Assembly (NCBI GenBank): GCA_900551245.1
Contig: URVC01000009.1
Location: 1 to 64,000 of the forward strand
Length of the DNA stretch: 64,000 bases
Reading direction: 5' to 3'
Source of the DNA: an uncultured bacterium
GTDB lineage: Bacteria; Verrucomicrobiota; Lentisphaeria; Victivallales; Victivallaceae
Shown here: one piece after another, positions 25,472 through 34,562 of the stretch
Position numbering within the stretch: the first letter of the stretch is position 1
Layout of the letters: each line of letters starts with the position of its first letter
The notes under the pieces: generated by a model
Database searches by the model: none
What the model was told of the DNA's origin: nothing
Seen by the model: the letters and a program-made list of their open reading frames with translations, nothing else
Made by a program: the position numbers and the translations under genes

Positions 25472-27673
25472 TCAGAAGGCGTTGACCTGTTTGGCGTCGA
25501 GCGAGAGGGACTCCACCTCCTTGCCGGAGACGAGATTTTTCCGGAGCAGCTCTTCCAGCGCGCGCCGCATGGTGATCATGCCGTCCTTGAAGCCGGTTTC
25601 GAGCGCCGACGGGAGCTGGCCGCTCTTGCCGTCGCGGATCATCGACTGAACCGGCGGCGTGCCGACCATGATCTCGAAGGCGGCGATGCGTCCGTTGCCG
25701 TCCCGCCGGGTGAGCAGCCGCTGCGAGACGACGGCGAGCAGGACGCCGGCGAGCTGCAGCCGGATCTGATTCTGCTGATGGGAGGGGAAGGAGTCCACGA
25801 TGCGGTCGATGGTCTGCGGCGCGCTGTTGGTGTGCAGTGTGGCGAAGACGAGGTGGCCGGTTTCCGCGGCGGTGAGGGCGGCGGAAATGGTGTCGAGATC
25901 GCGCATTTCGCCGACCATGATGATGTCCGGATCCTGCCGCAGCGCGAACTTGAGGGCCGTGGCGAAGGAGAGGGTGTCGGAGTGAACCTCCCGCTGTTCG
26001 ACGAGCGAAAGCTGGTTGGCGTGAAGGTATTCAATCGGGTCCTCGATCGTGATGATGTGCCGCGAACTGGTGCGGTTGATGTGATCGATCAGACTGGCCA
26101 GCGTGGTGGATTTGCCGCTTCCGGTAGGGCCGGTGACGAGAATCAGCCCCTGTTGTTTCTCCACCAGCTTGACCAGCTGCGGCGGAATGTTGAGCGCTTC
26201 CGGCCGCGGGATATCGTTGTTGATGACGCGGGCGGCGATGCCGACCGTGCCGCGCTGGAAGAAGCCGTTGATGCGGAAACGGTAGGTTTTCGGCAGGGGA
26301 TCTGCGTCGGAGAGGGTCATCGAGATGGAGATGGCGAAATCGATCTCCCGCGTCTCCTCAAATTCAACCCGCTGGCGGGGCGAGAGCAGACTGAAGAGCA
26401 GCCGTTGGGTGTCCGTCGGGGTGAGTTCGGGCAGTTCCATCGCGCGCAGATTGCCGCTGATGCGGATAATCGGACTGGTCCCCGAGGAGAGAATGAGGTC
26501 CGAGGCGCCGAGTTTGACCGCACTGCGGAGCAGCCGCTTCATATCGATGTTGACGTTGTCGATGACGTTGGCCGTGCTGTTGTAGTAGTTGCGGAAGGTG
26601 TCCACGCCGGACTCCATGCCGCGCAGATAAAGGCGGAATTCCGCCGGATTGCCGGAGGCGTGTTCGGCGACCTCCTGCGAGATGAGCCCTTCGCGACAGA
26701 GCTGGAAGAGCGAACGGTTGAAGGGGAGCATGCCCGCTTCCGCTCCGCGCCGCAGAGAATCCTCCAGCGCCTGAAAGTCGCGCGCGGCAATCTGTTTGCG
26801 GACCGTCGGGGTGCCGAGGAGAAGTTCCAGCGCCGGAATCATGCCGCTCTGATCCTGACGCGGCAGCAGCCGCTGGGCGACGACCGCGACCATCGCCATG
26901 CCGAGGTCGGAAGCGACCTGTTCGCGCTGTTCTTCCGGATAGAGATCGATGATCCGTTCGATGGCGGTGATGGAGTCGCTGGTGTGCAGCGTCGAGAGCA
27001 CCAGATGGCCGGAAAGCGCGGCGGTGACCGCGGCGCGGACCGTGGCGAGGTCGCGCATTTCGCCGATGACGATCACGTCGGGACTTTCGCGCATGGCGCT
27101 GTGGAGCGCGAAGCTGAAACTGTCGGCATTGCCGTCCAGCTCCCGTTGCGTGACGAGGCTTTTGGCGTCGTGGTGCAGATATTCGATCGGGTCCTCCAGC
27201 GTGAGGATATGTTTGCTGAAGTTGGCGTTGATGTAGTTGAGCATGGCGCTCATCGTGGTGGATTTGCCGTTGCCCGCCGCTCCGACGACCAGGATGATGC
27301 CGCGCGATTCCGAACAGATCTGCGCGAGGGTGTCCGGCAGATGGAGGTCGGCGAAATCCAGTTCGTCTCCGGAGCGGATCGGCCGGGCAACCAGCGCCGG
27401 CCCGTTGCTGGCGGAGAAGAAGTTGATGCGGAAGCGCGCCTCCGGCGTGGGTGCAAAGGCGGCGTCGGTGCTTCCTGTCTGCAGATAGAGCTGTTCCTGT
27501 TCCGGCGGAATCACGCTTTTCCGGAAAAGATCGATCTCCTCCCGGGTGATGATCTGTTCACTGCAGGGCGCAACTTGGCCGTAGCGGCGGAACGCCGGCG
27601 GTTTCCCGGCGGAAAGGAACAAATCGGAGGCGTTGTTGCGGACGGCGTTTGCAAAAATCTCTGTGATTGTCAT
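25472..27673 (-). CDS. Tandem PilT-like ATPase, two motor domains in one chain
   Basis: A 733-residue protein made of two full PilT/GspE-type secretion ATPase modules. Module 1 (about 1-345) has Walker A GAAGNGKST (131-139) and the Asp-box LTLEDPIEYLH, IGEMRD (204-209) and a His box LSTLHTSD. Module 2 (about 375-733) has Walker A GPTGSGKST (515-523), ITIEDPIEYLH, VGEMRD (587-592) and ATLHTNS. Both look catalytically intact. Ordinary PilT is ~345 residues and acts as a homohexamer, so this chain could form a trimer of tandem units. It may power retraction of pili or pseudopili. The gene starts with an AAGGGGAG site and is monocistronic, divergent from dut. Confidence 0.88.
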   Translation of the reverse strand: MTITEIFANAVRNNASDLFLSAGKPPAFRRYGQVAPCSEQIITREEIDLFRKSVIPPEQEQLYLQTGSTDAAFAPTPEARFRINFFSASNGPALVARPIRSGDELDFADLHLPDTLAQICSESRGIILVVGAAGNGKSTTMSAMLNYINANFSKHILTLEDPIEYLHHDAKSLVTQRELDGNADSFSFALHSAMRESPDVIVIGEMRDLATVRAAVTAALSGHLVLSTLHTSDSITAIERIIDLYPEEQREQVASDLGMAMVAVVAQRLLPRQDQSGMIPALELLLGTPTVRKQIAARDFQALEDSLRRGAEAGMLPFNRSLFQLCREGLISQEVAEHASGNPAEFRLYLRGMESGVDTFRNYYNSTANVIDNVNIDMKRLLRSAVKLGASDLILSSGTSPIIRISGNLRAMELPELTPTDTQRLLFSLLSPRQRVEFEETREIDFAISISMTLSDADPLPKTYRFRINGFFQRGTVGIAARVINNDIPRPEALNIPPQLVKLVEKQQGLILVTGPTGSGKSTTLASLIDHINRTSSRHIITIEDPIEYLHANQLSLVEQREVHSDTLSFATALKFALRQDPDIIMVGEMRDLDTISAALTAAETGHLVFATLHTNSAPQTIDRIVDSFPSHQQNQIRLQLAGVLLAVVSQRLLTRRDGNGRIAAFEIMVGTPPVQSMIRDGKSGQLPSALETGFKDGMITMRRALEELLRKNLVSGKEVESLSLDAKQVNAF

Positions 27674-27790
27674 AAGGCTCCCCTTCCGAAAACAATGGTT
27701 GTCCGCCGCAAAGCGGACTTGAAAAATCAGCTCCCGGACATTACCTTAATACCACTTTACGAGAAAACCAAATCAGGAACCCCCCTCTTT

Positions 27791-28234
27791 ATGAAAAAAA
27801 TTGATGTAAAAGTCCGGATGATGGCCGGCTGCGAGGAGCTTTTCCCTGCGAAAGCCCACCACGACGATGCCGCCTACGACCTGCGTTCGCGCTGTGATAT
27901 GGAGCTCGCCGTCGGGAAGAGCACGCTGGTGCCGACCGGCATGTTTCTGGAACTGCCGGTGGGATTTGAGGCGCAGGTGCGGCCGCGCAGCGGACTCGCC
28001 CTCAAGCACAACCTCTCGCTGACCAACTCCCCCGGCACGATCGACGCCGGATACCGGGGGGAGGTGGGGGTCATCATGTTCAATCCCGGTCCGGAACCGT
28101 TCCCGGTTCACCGGGGGGACCGGATTGCCCAGATGGTGATTGCGGAACTGCCCGAGGTGGAACTCGTGCCCGCCGAAGAGCTCTCCGAAACCGGCCGCGG
28201 TGCGGGCGGCTTCGGCAGTACCGGCAGACAGTAA
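27791..28234 (+). CDS. dut: dUTP diphosphatase
   Basis: A 147-residue trimeric-type dUTPase that hydrolyses dUTP to dUMP. All five motifs are visible: DDAAYDLRS, RPRSGLALKHN, GTIDAGYRGEVGVIMFN with the catalytic Asp, GDRIAQMVI, and a C-terminal GRGAGGFGSTG arm that closes the active site. The ATG at 27791 has only a weak upstream AGGA. It is convergent with the acetyltransferase gene, 25 bp away. Confidence 0.95.
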   Translation: MKKIDVKVRMMAGCEELFPAKAHHDDAAYDLRSRCDMELAVGKSTLVPTGMFLELPVGFEAQVRPRSGLALKHNLSLTNSPGTIDAGYRGEVGVIMFNPGPEPFPVHRGDRIAQMVIAELPEVELVPAEELSETGRGAGGFGSTGRQ

Positions 28235-28259
28235 GTTCCCGGCAGGGGGGCTTGCTCCG

Positions 28260-28856
28260 TCACGCTTCAGAGGGCGGAATGGCGGCGGCGAGCTCTTCCG
28301 GGGTCAGGTGACGGTGGACCCGGCAGGGGTTGCCGAAGGCGATGACATTGTCGGGGATATCCCGGGTCACGACGCTCCCGGCGCCGATGACGACATTGCT
28401 GCCGATGGTGACGCCGGGCAGGACCCGGACTCCGCCGCCGATCCAGACATTGTTGCCGACGGTGATCGGGCGGGCGTATTCCAGGCCCTCGTTGCGTTCC
28501 GCGACCTTCACGGGGTGTCCGGCGGTGTAGAATCCGCAGTCCGGCGCGATGAAGACGTTGTCACCGAAGCGGACCTTCGCTCCGTCCAGAACAACCAGGT
28601 TGTGGTTGGCGAAGAAGTTGTCCCCGACCTCGATCTGGCTGCCGTAATCGCACCAGAAGGGGGAGAGAATGGTGCAGTTTTTACCGCTCCTGCCGAGGAG
28701 TTTGCGCAGAATCGCGCCCCGCTGCTCGATGTCGGAGGGCGGCAGCTGATTGAAGGCAAAGCAGATATCCTTGCATTTCAGCATCTCTTTCTGCAGTTCC
28801 GGGTCATAATTGGGATTGTAGATCATCCCGAGATCTCGTTTCTCTTTTTCCGTCAT
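28260..28856 (-). CDS. Sugar O-acetyltransferase, Maa/NodL/LacA family
   Basis: A 198-residue left-handed beta-helix acetyltransferase. An N-terminal helical Maa domain (MIYNPNYDPELQKEMLKCKD) is followed by hexapeptide repeats, including VRFGDNVFIAPDCGFYTAGHPV with the catalytic His and the C-terminal ITVGNNVWIGGGVRVLPGV and IGAGSVVTRDIP. It transfers acetyl from acetyl-CoA to a sugar hydroxyl, often as a detoxification step for non-metabolised sugars. It has a GGAGG site and its own promoter (28890-28918). Confidence 0.9.
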   Translation of the reverse strand: MTEKEKRDLGMIYNPNYDPELQKEMLKCKDICFAFNQLPPSDIEQRGAILRKLLGRSGKNCTILSPFWCDYGSQIEVGDNFFANHNLVVLDGAKVRFGDNVFIAPDCGFYTAGHPVKVAERNEGLEYARPITVGNNVWIGGGVRVLPGVTIGSNVVIGAGSVVTRDIPDNVIAFGNPCRVHRHLTPEELAAAIPPSEA

Positions 28857-28889
28857 GGGAGTTCCTCCATAGCATTGTGATCGTGATAT

Positions 28890-28918
28890 ACTATACCGTC
28901 GACGGGCTCCGGTTGCAA
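28890..28918 (-). promoter_or_regulatory. Promoter of the acetyltransferase gene
   Basis: On the minus strand TTGCAA (28913-28918) and TATAGT (28890-28895) are 17 bases apart, leaving a leader of about 27 bases. It lies after the stop of the upstream AraC gene, so the acetyltransferase need not depend on that gene's transcript. Confidence 0.65.
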
Positions 28919-28985
28919 TCGGGGAAGAGGAGATTTCCCCCGGAAAAGCGGCCGCGGCGGCGGTTGCCCGATGTTGTGCCGGCCG

Positions 28986-29822
28986 TTACGGGAATACCTG
29001 ATACTTCCGCCGGTACTCCTGCGGGGAAACTCCCGCAAGCTGATGAAACTTCCGGGAGAAGTAGAAGGGATCGCTGAATTCCAGTTCTGCGGCGATCTCC
29101 TTGATCTGCAGACTGGTCTCCACCAGAAGCCGGCAGCTTTTCCGCAGAAAACAGCCGTTGCGGTAAGCGGAAAAGGATTCCGGACCGTGGTATTGCCGCC
29201 AGTAACGTCGCAGAGAGGAGAGCGACATGCCGAACTCCGCCGCGAGCGCGGCGCAGCCGATCTCCCGGCCCGGATGGGCTTCCAGACGGCGGCGGATTTC
29301 CGGAATCCGGGAGCGATTCAACTGCTCTTCGTCGCTTTTCACCCAGCTCTCCAGCAAGAGCTCGTAACAGAGCAGATCGATCCGGTCCGCGTTGAGGTTC
29401 TCCCGGTTCAACTCCTGCTGCAGGTGGTCGACCTTCTCCTGAATCCGGCTGAAGTTCGGCATGGTGCGGACCGGAATGCCGGTCTTCATCAGCCCGCAGG
29501 CGGTCAACAGGGAAAAGCTCTCCGGCGGATAGATGAAGTAGAGCTCGCTCCACTCTCCGGCCGGACCGTAATTCATCGGTTCGCCGGGCCACTGGATCAG
29601 CATGCACGGCGCCTCCACCGCGAGGCGTTCCCCTTGGAAGAGATAATCGCCCCGGCCTCTCAAAATGAATGAAAAGTTGCAGGAGGCGAAGCTCTGTTGA
29701 ATGCGGTCGCGTTTCGACGGGAGAAAGCCGATCGACCCGATGCGGGGCAGAAGGGAAAACATCCGCCGATACGGAGTCAGGTGTTTGGTCTGTTCTTCCA
29801 TGCGTTTGGCGCGTTTCTCCAT
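28986..29822 (-). CDS. AraC-family transcriptional regulator
   Basis: A 278-residue regulator. The N-terminal half looks like a cupin-type ligand domain (FSFILRGRGDYLFQGERL, CMLIQWPGEP). The C-terminal ~100 residues carry both AraC helix-turn-helix motifs: ALAAEFGMSLSSLRRYWRQY and IKEIAAELEFSDPFYFSRKF, ending GVSPQEYRRKY. It is divergent from the Gfo/Idh/MocA gene across an 83-bp gap and probably controls it. A sugar or sugar derivative is the likely inducer. Confidence 0.88.
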   Translation of the reverse strand: MEKRAKRMEEQTKHLTPYRRMFSLLPRIGSIGFLPSKRDRIQQSFASCNFSFILRGRGDYLFQGERLAVEAPCMLIQWPGEPMNYGPAGEWSELYFIYPPESFSLLTACGLMKTGIPVRTMPNFSRIQEKVDHLQQELNRENLNADRIDLLCYELLLESWVKSDEEQLNRSRIPEIRRRLEAHPGREIGCAALAAEFGMSLSSLRRYWRQYHGPESFSAYRNGCFLRKSCRLLVETSLQIKEIAAELEFSDPFYFSRKFHQLAGVSPQEYRRKYQVFP

Positions 29823-29848
29823 TCCGGTTTCAGGTTCTCTCGAGTTAT

Positions 29849-29877
29849 ACTATAGGCAGGTCCGGAAGATTTGTCAA
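29849..29877 (-). promoter_or_regulatory. Strong promoter of the AraC gene, overlapping a plus-strand -10
   Basis: On the minus strand TTGACA (29872-29877) and TATAGT (29849-29854) are 17 bases apart. On the plus strand TATACT at 29846-29851 could be the -10 of the oxidoreductase operon, so the two promoters would overlap face to face. Confidence 0.65.
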
Positions 29878-29905
29878 GGAAACATCAGAAAAGGAGAACA
29901 ATTTC

Positions 29906-30997
<1,092 letters not shown>

Positions 30998-31031
30998 AGA
31001 GAAAAATATTCGAAAAAAAGGAGATGATGCA

Positions 31032-31676
31032 ATGAAACGGGCTTTGATTTTTCGCGGCGGATGGGAAGGGCATGAACCGGTGCAGACCTCGGACATGGTG
31101 GCCGGCGAACTTCGGAAACGCGGCATGGAGGTGGAGATCTTCGATCAGCAGGAGTGTCTGCTTGTTCCGGAGCTGGAGACGGAATACGATGTAATCATCC
31201 CGGTCTGGACGATGGGAACGCTGATTCCGGAGGCGAGTGCCGCTCTGCGGAAGGCGGTGCTGAACGGCGTCGGACTCGGGGGCTGGCATGGCGGCATGTG
31301 CGATGCGTTCCGCGAGGATACGGAGTATCAGTTCATGACCGGCGGTCAGTGGGTCGCACATCCGGGGAACGTGATCGATTACCGGGTGGAGATTACCGGT
31401 CGCGATCCGATCGTCGACGGCATCGGTGACTTCGACATGCACAGCGAACAGTACTACATGCAGGTCGATCCCGGCAACGAAGTGCTGGCGGTCACCCGGT
31501 TCAACGGCGCGGTCTGTCCCTGGATCGACGGCACCGTGATGCCGGTGGTCTGGAAGCGCCGTTACGGGAAAGGGAAGGTCTTCTATTCCTCGCTTGGACA
31601 CGTTGCGGAGGATTTCCGCCGGACCCCTCAGAGTCTGGAGATCGCTGTCCGCGGCATTCTCTGGGCGGCCCGTTGA
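31032..31676 (+). CDS. ThuA domain protein
   Basis: A 214-residue protein of the ThuA (trehalose-utilisation) family, a class I glutamine amidotransferase-like fold. It opens RALIFRGGWEGHEPVQTSD and contains GLGGWHGGMCDAF, a DMHSEQYYMQVDP segment and RRYGKGKVFYSSLGH, all ThuA hallmarks. The start at 31032 follows an AAGGAG site. ThuA proteins are linked to keto-sugar metabolism together with Gfo/Idh/MocA enzymes, although their exact chemistry is poorly known. A terminator follows the gene. Confidence 0.88.
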   Translation: MKRALIFRGGWEGHEPVQTSDMVAGELRKRGMEVEIFDQQECLLVPELETEYDVIIPVWTMGTLIPEASAALRKAVLNGVGLGGWHGGMCDAFREDTEYQFMTGGQWVAHPGNVIDYRVEITGRDPIVDGIGDFDMHSEQYYMQVDPGNEVLAVTRFNGAVCPWIDGTVMPVVWKRRYGKGKVFYSSLGHVAEDFRRTPQSLEIAVRGILWAAR

Positions 31677-31695
31677 CAGTCTGCGCGGAGCAGGA

Positions 31696-31731
31696 GGGAG
31701 CTGGATGCATGTTCCGGCTTCTCCCTTTTTT
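31696..31731 (+). terminator. Terminator after the ThuA gene
   Basis: An imperfect hairpin with outer stem GGGAG/CTCCC (31696-31700 with 31721-31725) is followed by six T. The rest of the 307-bp gap (31677-31983) holds the promoter below and no convincing gene. Confidence 0.6.
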
Positions 31732-31908
31732 CTGTCTGCAGTCCACGTCGGGGCTGTGAAACAATGTATTCCTCCGGCAATTCCTGTGGTCCGTGATATC
31801 ATCGCGGGGGGCCGGAATGTAAAGCAACGCTCTCTTTTGATCTGCAGATTTTACCGCATTCCAACCGGAGAATGCAGTCTGATCGCGCGGGAAAATGAGG
31901 GTTCCGCC

Positions 31909-31936
31909 TTGCATTTCCGGAAAGATGCTGTAAAGT
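31909..31936 (+). promoter_or_regulatory. Candidate promoter of the CBM9-like gene
   Basis: TTGCAT (31909-31914) and TAAAGT (31931-31936) are 16 bases apart, giving a leader of about 40 bases before 31984. Confidence 0.45.
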
Positions 31937-31983
31937 TTACCCCGTGAAAATTCCGTTCTCATCGAAAGACGTTGTGAGGTATC

Positions 31984-32610
31984 ATGAAGGAACTGATGTG
32001 GGATTCTTTGTTGCGTTTTCTGAAATCGGGGAACAATGAATGGGCGCCGGACCGGCTCCCCCCCTGCAGCGGGGCGCTTGTGTTGCGGAACTATCGCACC
32101 GGGGCGGTGCCGAAGGAGCGCGGTGTCGGAGCTATGGAAATTGCCGGAAATGAGGTTCGGGCCTGTGCGGTGTTTGAGGATTCCGACATCTTCAATCGGG
32201 CGACGGCGGATAATGAGGAAACCTGGGTTACCGGCGATGCGATGGAGTTCTTCTTTCAGACGCGCGGCCGGGAGGACTATCTGGAACTGCACGTCACCCC
32301 GGAGGAAAAACGGCTGATGCTCCATATTCCGGACTACCGGACCCATCGTGAAATTCCGTTTGAAGAGAAGACGTTTCAGGGGCCGGTCCGTGTCCGCACC
32401 CGGATTCTCCGGGAGGAGAAGCTTTGGTGCGCTGAGATCGTCTTCCCCTTCGAGCTTGCCGGATTGACGTCACAGACCGTTTCCGGTTCCCGGTTCGCCA
32501 TCTGCCGGTACAACTACACCCGGCCGGACCCGGAACCGGAAATCACGTCGACCCGGCTCCTGCCGGATACCGGATTTCATTATCCGCCCGGCTGGCACGT
32601 AATCGAGTAG
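31984..32610 (+). CDS. Stand-alone CBM9-like (DOMON-related) protein
   Basis: A 208-residue protein that looks like a single carbohydrate family 9 binding-like domain. The block ATADNEETWVTGDAMEFFFQ, then YLELHVTPEEKRLMLHIPDY and WCAEIVFPFELAG, follow the order seen in such domains attached to secreted enzymes. No signal peptide or catalytic domain is present, so it is a free-standing and probably cytoplasmic version. The equivalent module appears at the C-terminus of the secreted glycosidase at 50708-53644. Function unknown. Confidence 0.65.
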   Translation: MKELMWDSLLRFLKSGNNEWAPDRLPPCSGALVLRNYRTGAVPKERGVGAMEIAGNEVRACAVFEDSDIFNRATADNEETWVTGDAMEFFFQTRGREDYLELHVTPEEKRLMLHIPDYRTHREIPFEEKTFQGPVRVRTRILREEKLWCAEIVFPFELAGLTSQTVSGSRFAICRYNYTRPDPEPEITSTRLLPDTGFHYPPGWHVIE

Positions 32611-32681
32611 GCTGGGCTTGAAAATCGTCGCGAAAGCGCTATGTTACCGGGAAAACGACAATCTTCCGGAAAAGGAATCTC

Positions 32682-34520
32682 ATGGCTGTTTCACTGAATA
32701 CCGGAGCTCTGGTGCTCTATCATGGAAAATTCGCGGCGGTGACCGCGATCAATAAAGAGAAGATCGAAATCCGCGTGGAGGGCGGCGCCTCGAAAAGCGT
32801 GCGCTCCAAGGATGTGGAATTCCTCCACCGAGGACCGGTTTCGTCGCTGCCGCCGAAACGGCTGCCTGAGCCGGACTGTGCCGAACTGCTCGAACTCATG
32901 GATGGCGAGACACTGCCGTTTTCGGAGTTTCTGCTGCTTGCCTATTCGGCCGATACGCCGGAGGCGGCCGCGTCCGCCTGGGAGCTTATTTCGCGCAACA
33001 TCTGGTTCCGGGGCGGACCGGCGGAAGGGGTGACCGGCCGTTCGCCGGAGGAGGTCGCCGCCGCGCTCGCTGCCCGCGAAGCGAAGGAGGAGGAGAAGGC
33101 CGCCCGGGAGGCTCTGCTCGAACGGATCCGCTCCGGAGCTGTTCTGCCGGAGGACCGGGTGAACCTGCGGGAGATTGAGCAGGTGGCGCTGGGGAATTCC
33201 CCGTCCAGCCGTCTGTTGCGCGATCTCGGCATCGAGGCGACGCCGGAGAAGGCGCACCATCTTCTACTCCGCCTGGGGGTATGGGACTTCCTGACGGACC
33301 CGTGGCCGTCCCGTGCGGGTATCGAATTGGGCGAGCCGGATTGTGCACTTGCTCCGCTCCCTGAGGAAGAGCGGGTGGATCTGACCGCGATGACCGCCTA
33401 CGCAATCGATGACGAAGGCAGTGACGATCCGGACGATGCGGTCAGTTTTGCCGACGGTCTGGTCTGGGTGCATGTCGCGGATCCCGCCGCCTCGGTGACA
33501 CCGGAGAGCGATGCGGACAACGAAGCCGCCGCGCGCGGCGAGAATCTCTATCTGCCGGAGAAGGTGGTTCACATGCTGCCGCCGGAGGCGACGGAGCGGT
33601 TCGGACTCGGCCTTCAGCCGCTTTCGCCCGCGCTCAGTTTCGGCATCCGCATCACGCCGGACGGCACTGCAAAACTGGAGAAGATGGTGCTCTCCACCGT
33701 CCGGGTGGAACGGCTCACCTATCACTCCGCCGGCGAACGCTGGGAGGAGGAGCCGTTGCGCTCGTTGCGGCAGGAGCTGGAGCGGTTCCGGGAGCGGCGC
33801 CGCGCCGATGGAGCCCTTTTCATCCAACTGCCGGAGGTCAAGCTCCGGCTGGTTGACGGGGCCGTGCAGATCACACCATGTTTCGTCACTCCGGAACGGG
33901 AGCTGGTGGCCAATGCGATGCTCGCCGCCGGAAGCGCCGTCGCCGGATGGGCCGCGGAGCGGGAGATCCCGCTGCCGTTTGTCACGCAGGTGCCGCCGGA
34001 AGCGGAGATGAGGGGCGGGTCGATCGTGGAGATGTTCGCGTTGCGTCGCGCCTGTGCGCCCAGCGCCGTTCAGTGTTCTCCGGGCCGTCATGCCGGGCTG
34101 GCATTGGAGCCGTATGTCCGGGTCACCAGTCCGTTGCGCCGTTACGCCGATCTGCTTGCACACCAGCAGTTGCGCCGGATTTTGAAGAATGAGGAGCCGC
34201 TTTCTGCGGAGTGGCTGGAAAAGAGGCTTGTCCTCAGCGAAGCGGCCGCGTTGCAGCGCCGCCGGCTTGAACGGACCGTCAACGAATACTGGACGCTGGT
34301 CTATCTCACCCAGCATCCGGAGTGGACCGGCCGGGCGATCGCGGTCGACCGGCAGGATGACCGGCTGACTTTTCTGGTGCCGGAGCTCGCCTATGAATAC
34401 AAAAACCGCTTCGGTGGAAAGGTGAATCTGGGCGAAGAGCTGACGGTGTATCCTGTGGCGGTGGATCCTGCCGCGCTCACCGCCCGGATGCGGATCGATC
34501 TGCATCCGGTTGCGGAGTGA
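32682..34520 (+). CDS. RNase II/RNB-family exoribonuclease
   Basis: A 612-residue protein with an RNB catalytic domain. The metal-binding cluster AIDDEGSDDPDDAVS places Asp243, Asp249, Asp251 and Asp252 with the same spacing as Asp201/207/209/210 of E. coli RNase II, so 3'-5' RNA hydrolysis is expected. The Arg-rich LRRYADLLAHQQLR block is also present. The N-terminal ~230 residues do not look like the usual cold-shock domains, and the C-terminal RNA-binding tail is short. This resembles the RNB proteins of plastids and cyanobacteria rather than enterobacterial RNase R. Confidence 0.85.
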   Translation: MAVSLNTGALVLYHGKFAAVTAINKEKIEIRVEGGASKSVRSKDVEFLHRGPVSSLPPKRLPEPDCAELLELMDGETLPFSEFLLLAYSADTPEAAASAWELISRNIWFRGGPAEGVTGRSPEEVAAALAAREAKEEEKAAREALLERIRSGAVLPEDRVNLREIEQVALGNSPSSRLLRDLGIEATPEKAHHLLLRLGVWDFLTDPWPSRAGIELGEPDCALAPLPEEERVDLTAMTAYAIDDEGSDDPDDAVSFADGLVWVHVADPAASVTPESDADNEAAARGENLYLPEKVVHMLPPEATERFGLGLQPLSPALSFGIRITPDGTAKLEKMVLSTVRVERLTYHSAGERWEEEPLRSLRQELERFRERRRADGALFIQLPEVKLRLVDGAVQITPCFVTPERELVANAMLAAGSAVAGWAAEREIPLPFVTQVPPEAEMRGGSIVEMFALRRACAPSAVQCSPGRHAGLALEPYVRVTSPLRRYADLLAHQQLRRILKNEEPLSAEWLEKRLVLSEAAALQRRRLERTVNEYWTLVYLTQHPEWTGRAIAVDRQDDRLTFLVPELAYEYKNRFGGKVNLGEELTVYPVAVDPAALTARMRIDLHPVAE

Positions 34521-34562
34521 GGAATTTTTCGCATCGGCTCTGAAACACGTCGGGAGGAGAGA

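Noticed and set aside
27701..27718. Hairpin GTCCGC/GCGGAC in the dut-PilT divergent gap
   Set aside because: Short 6-bp stem with no T tract or conserved context; not enough to call a terminator or operator.
25778..27790. Long plus-strand open frame running antisense through the PilT-like gene into dut
   Set aside because: It is a GC-rich shadow of the PilT gene; only the last 147 codons, with all dUTPase motifs, are real, and the ATG at 27791 begins them.
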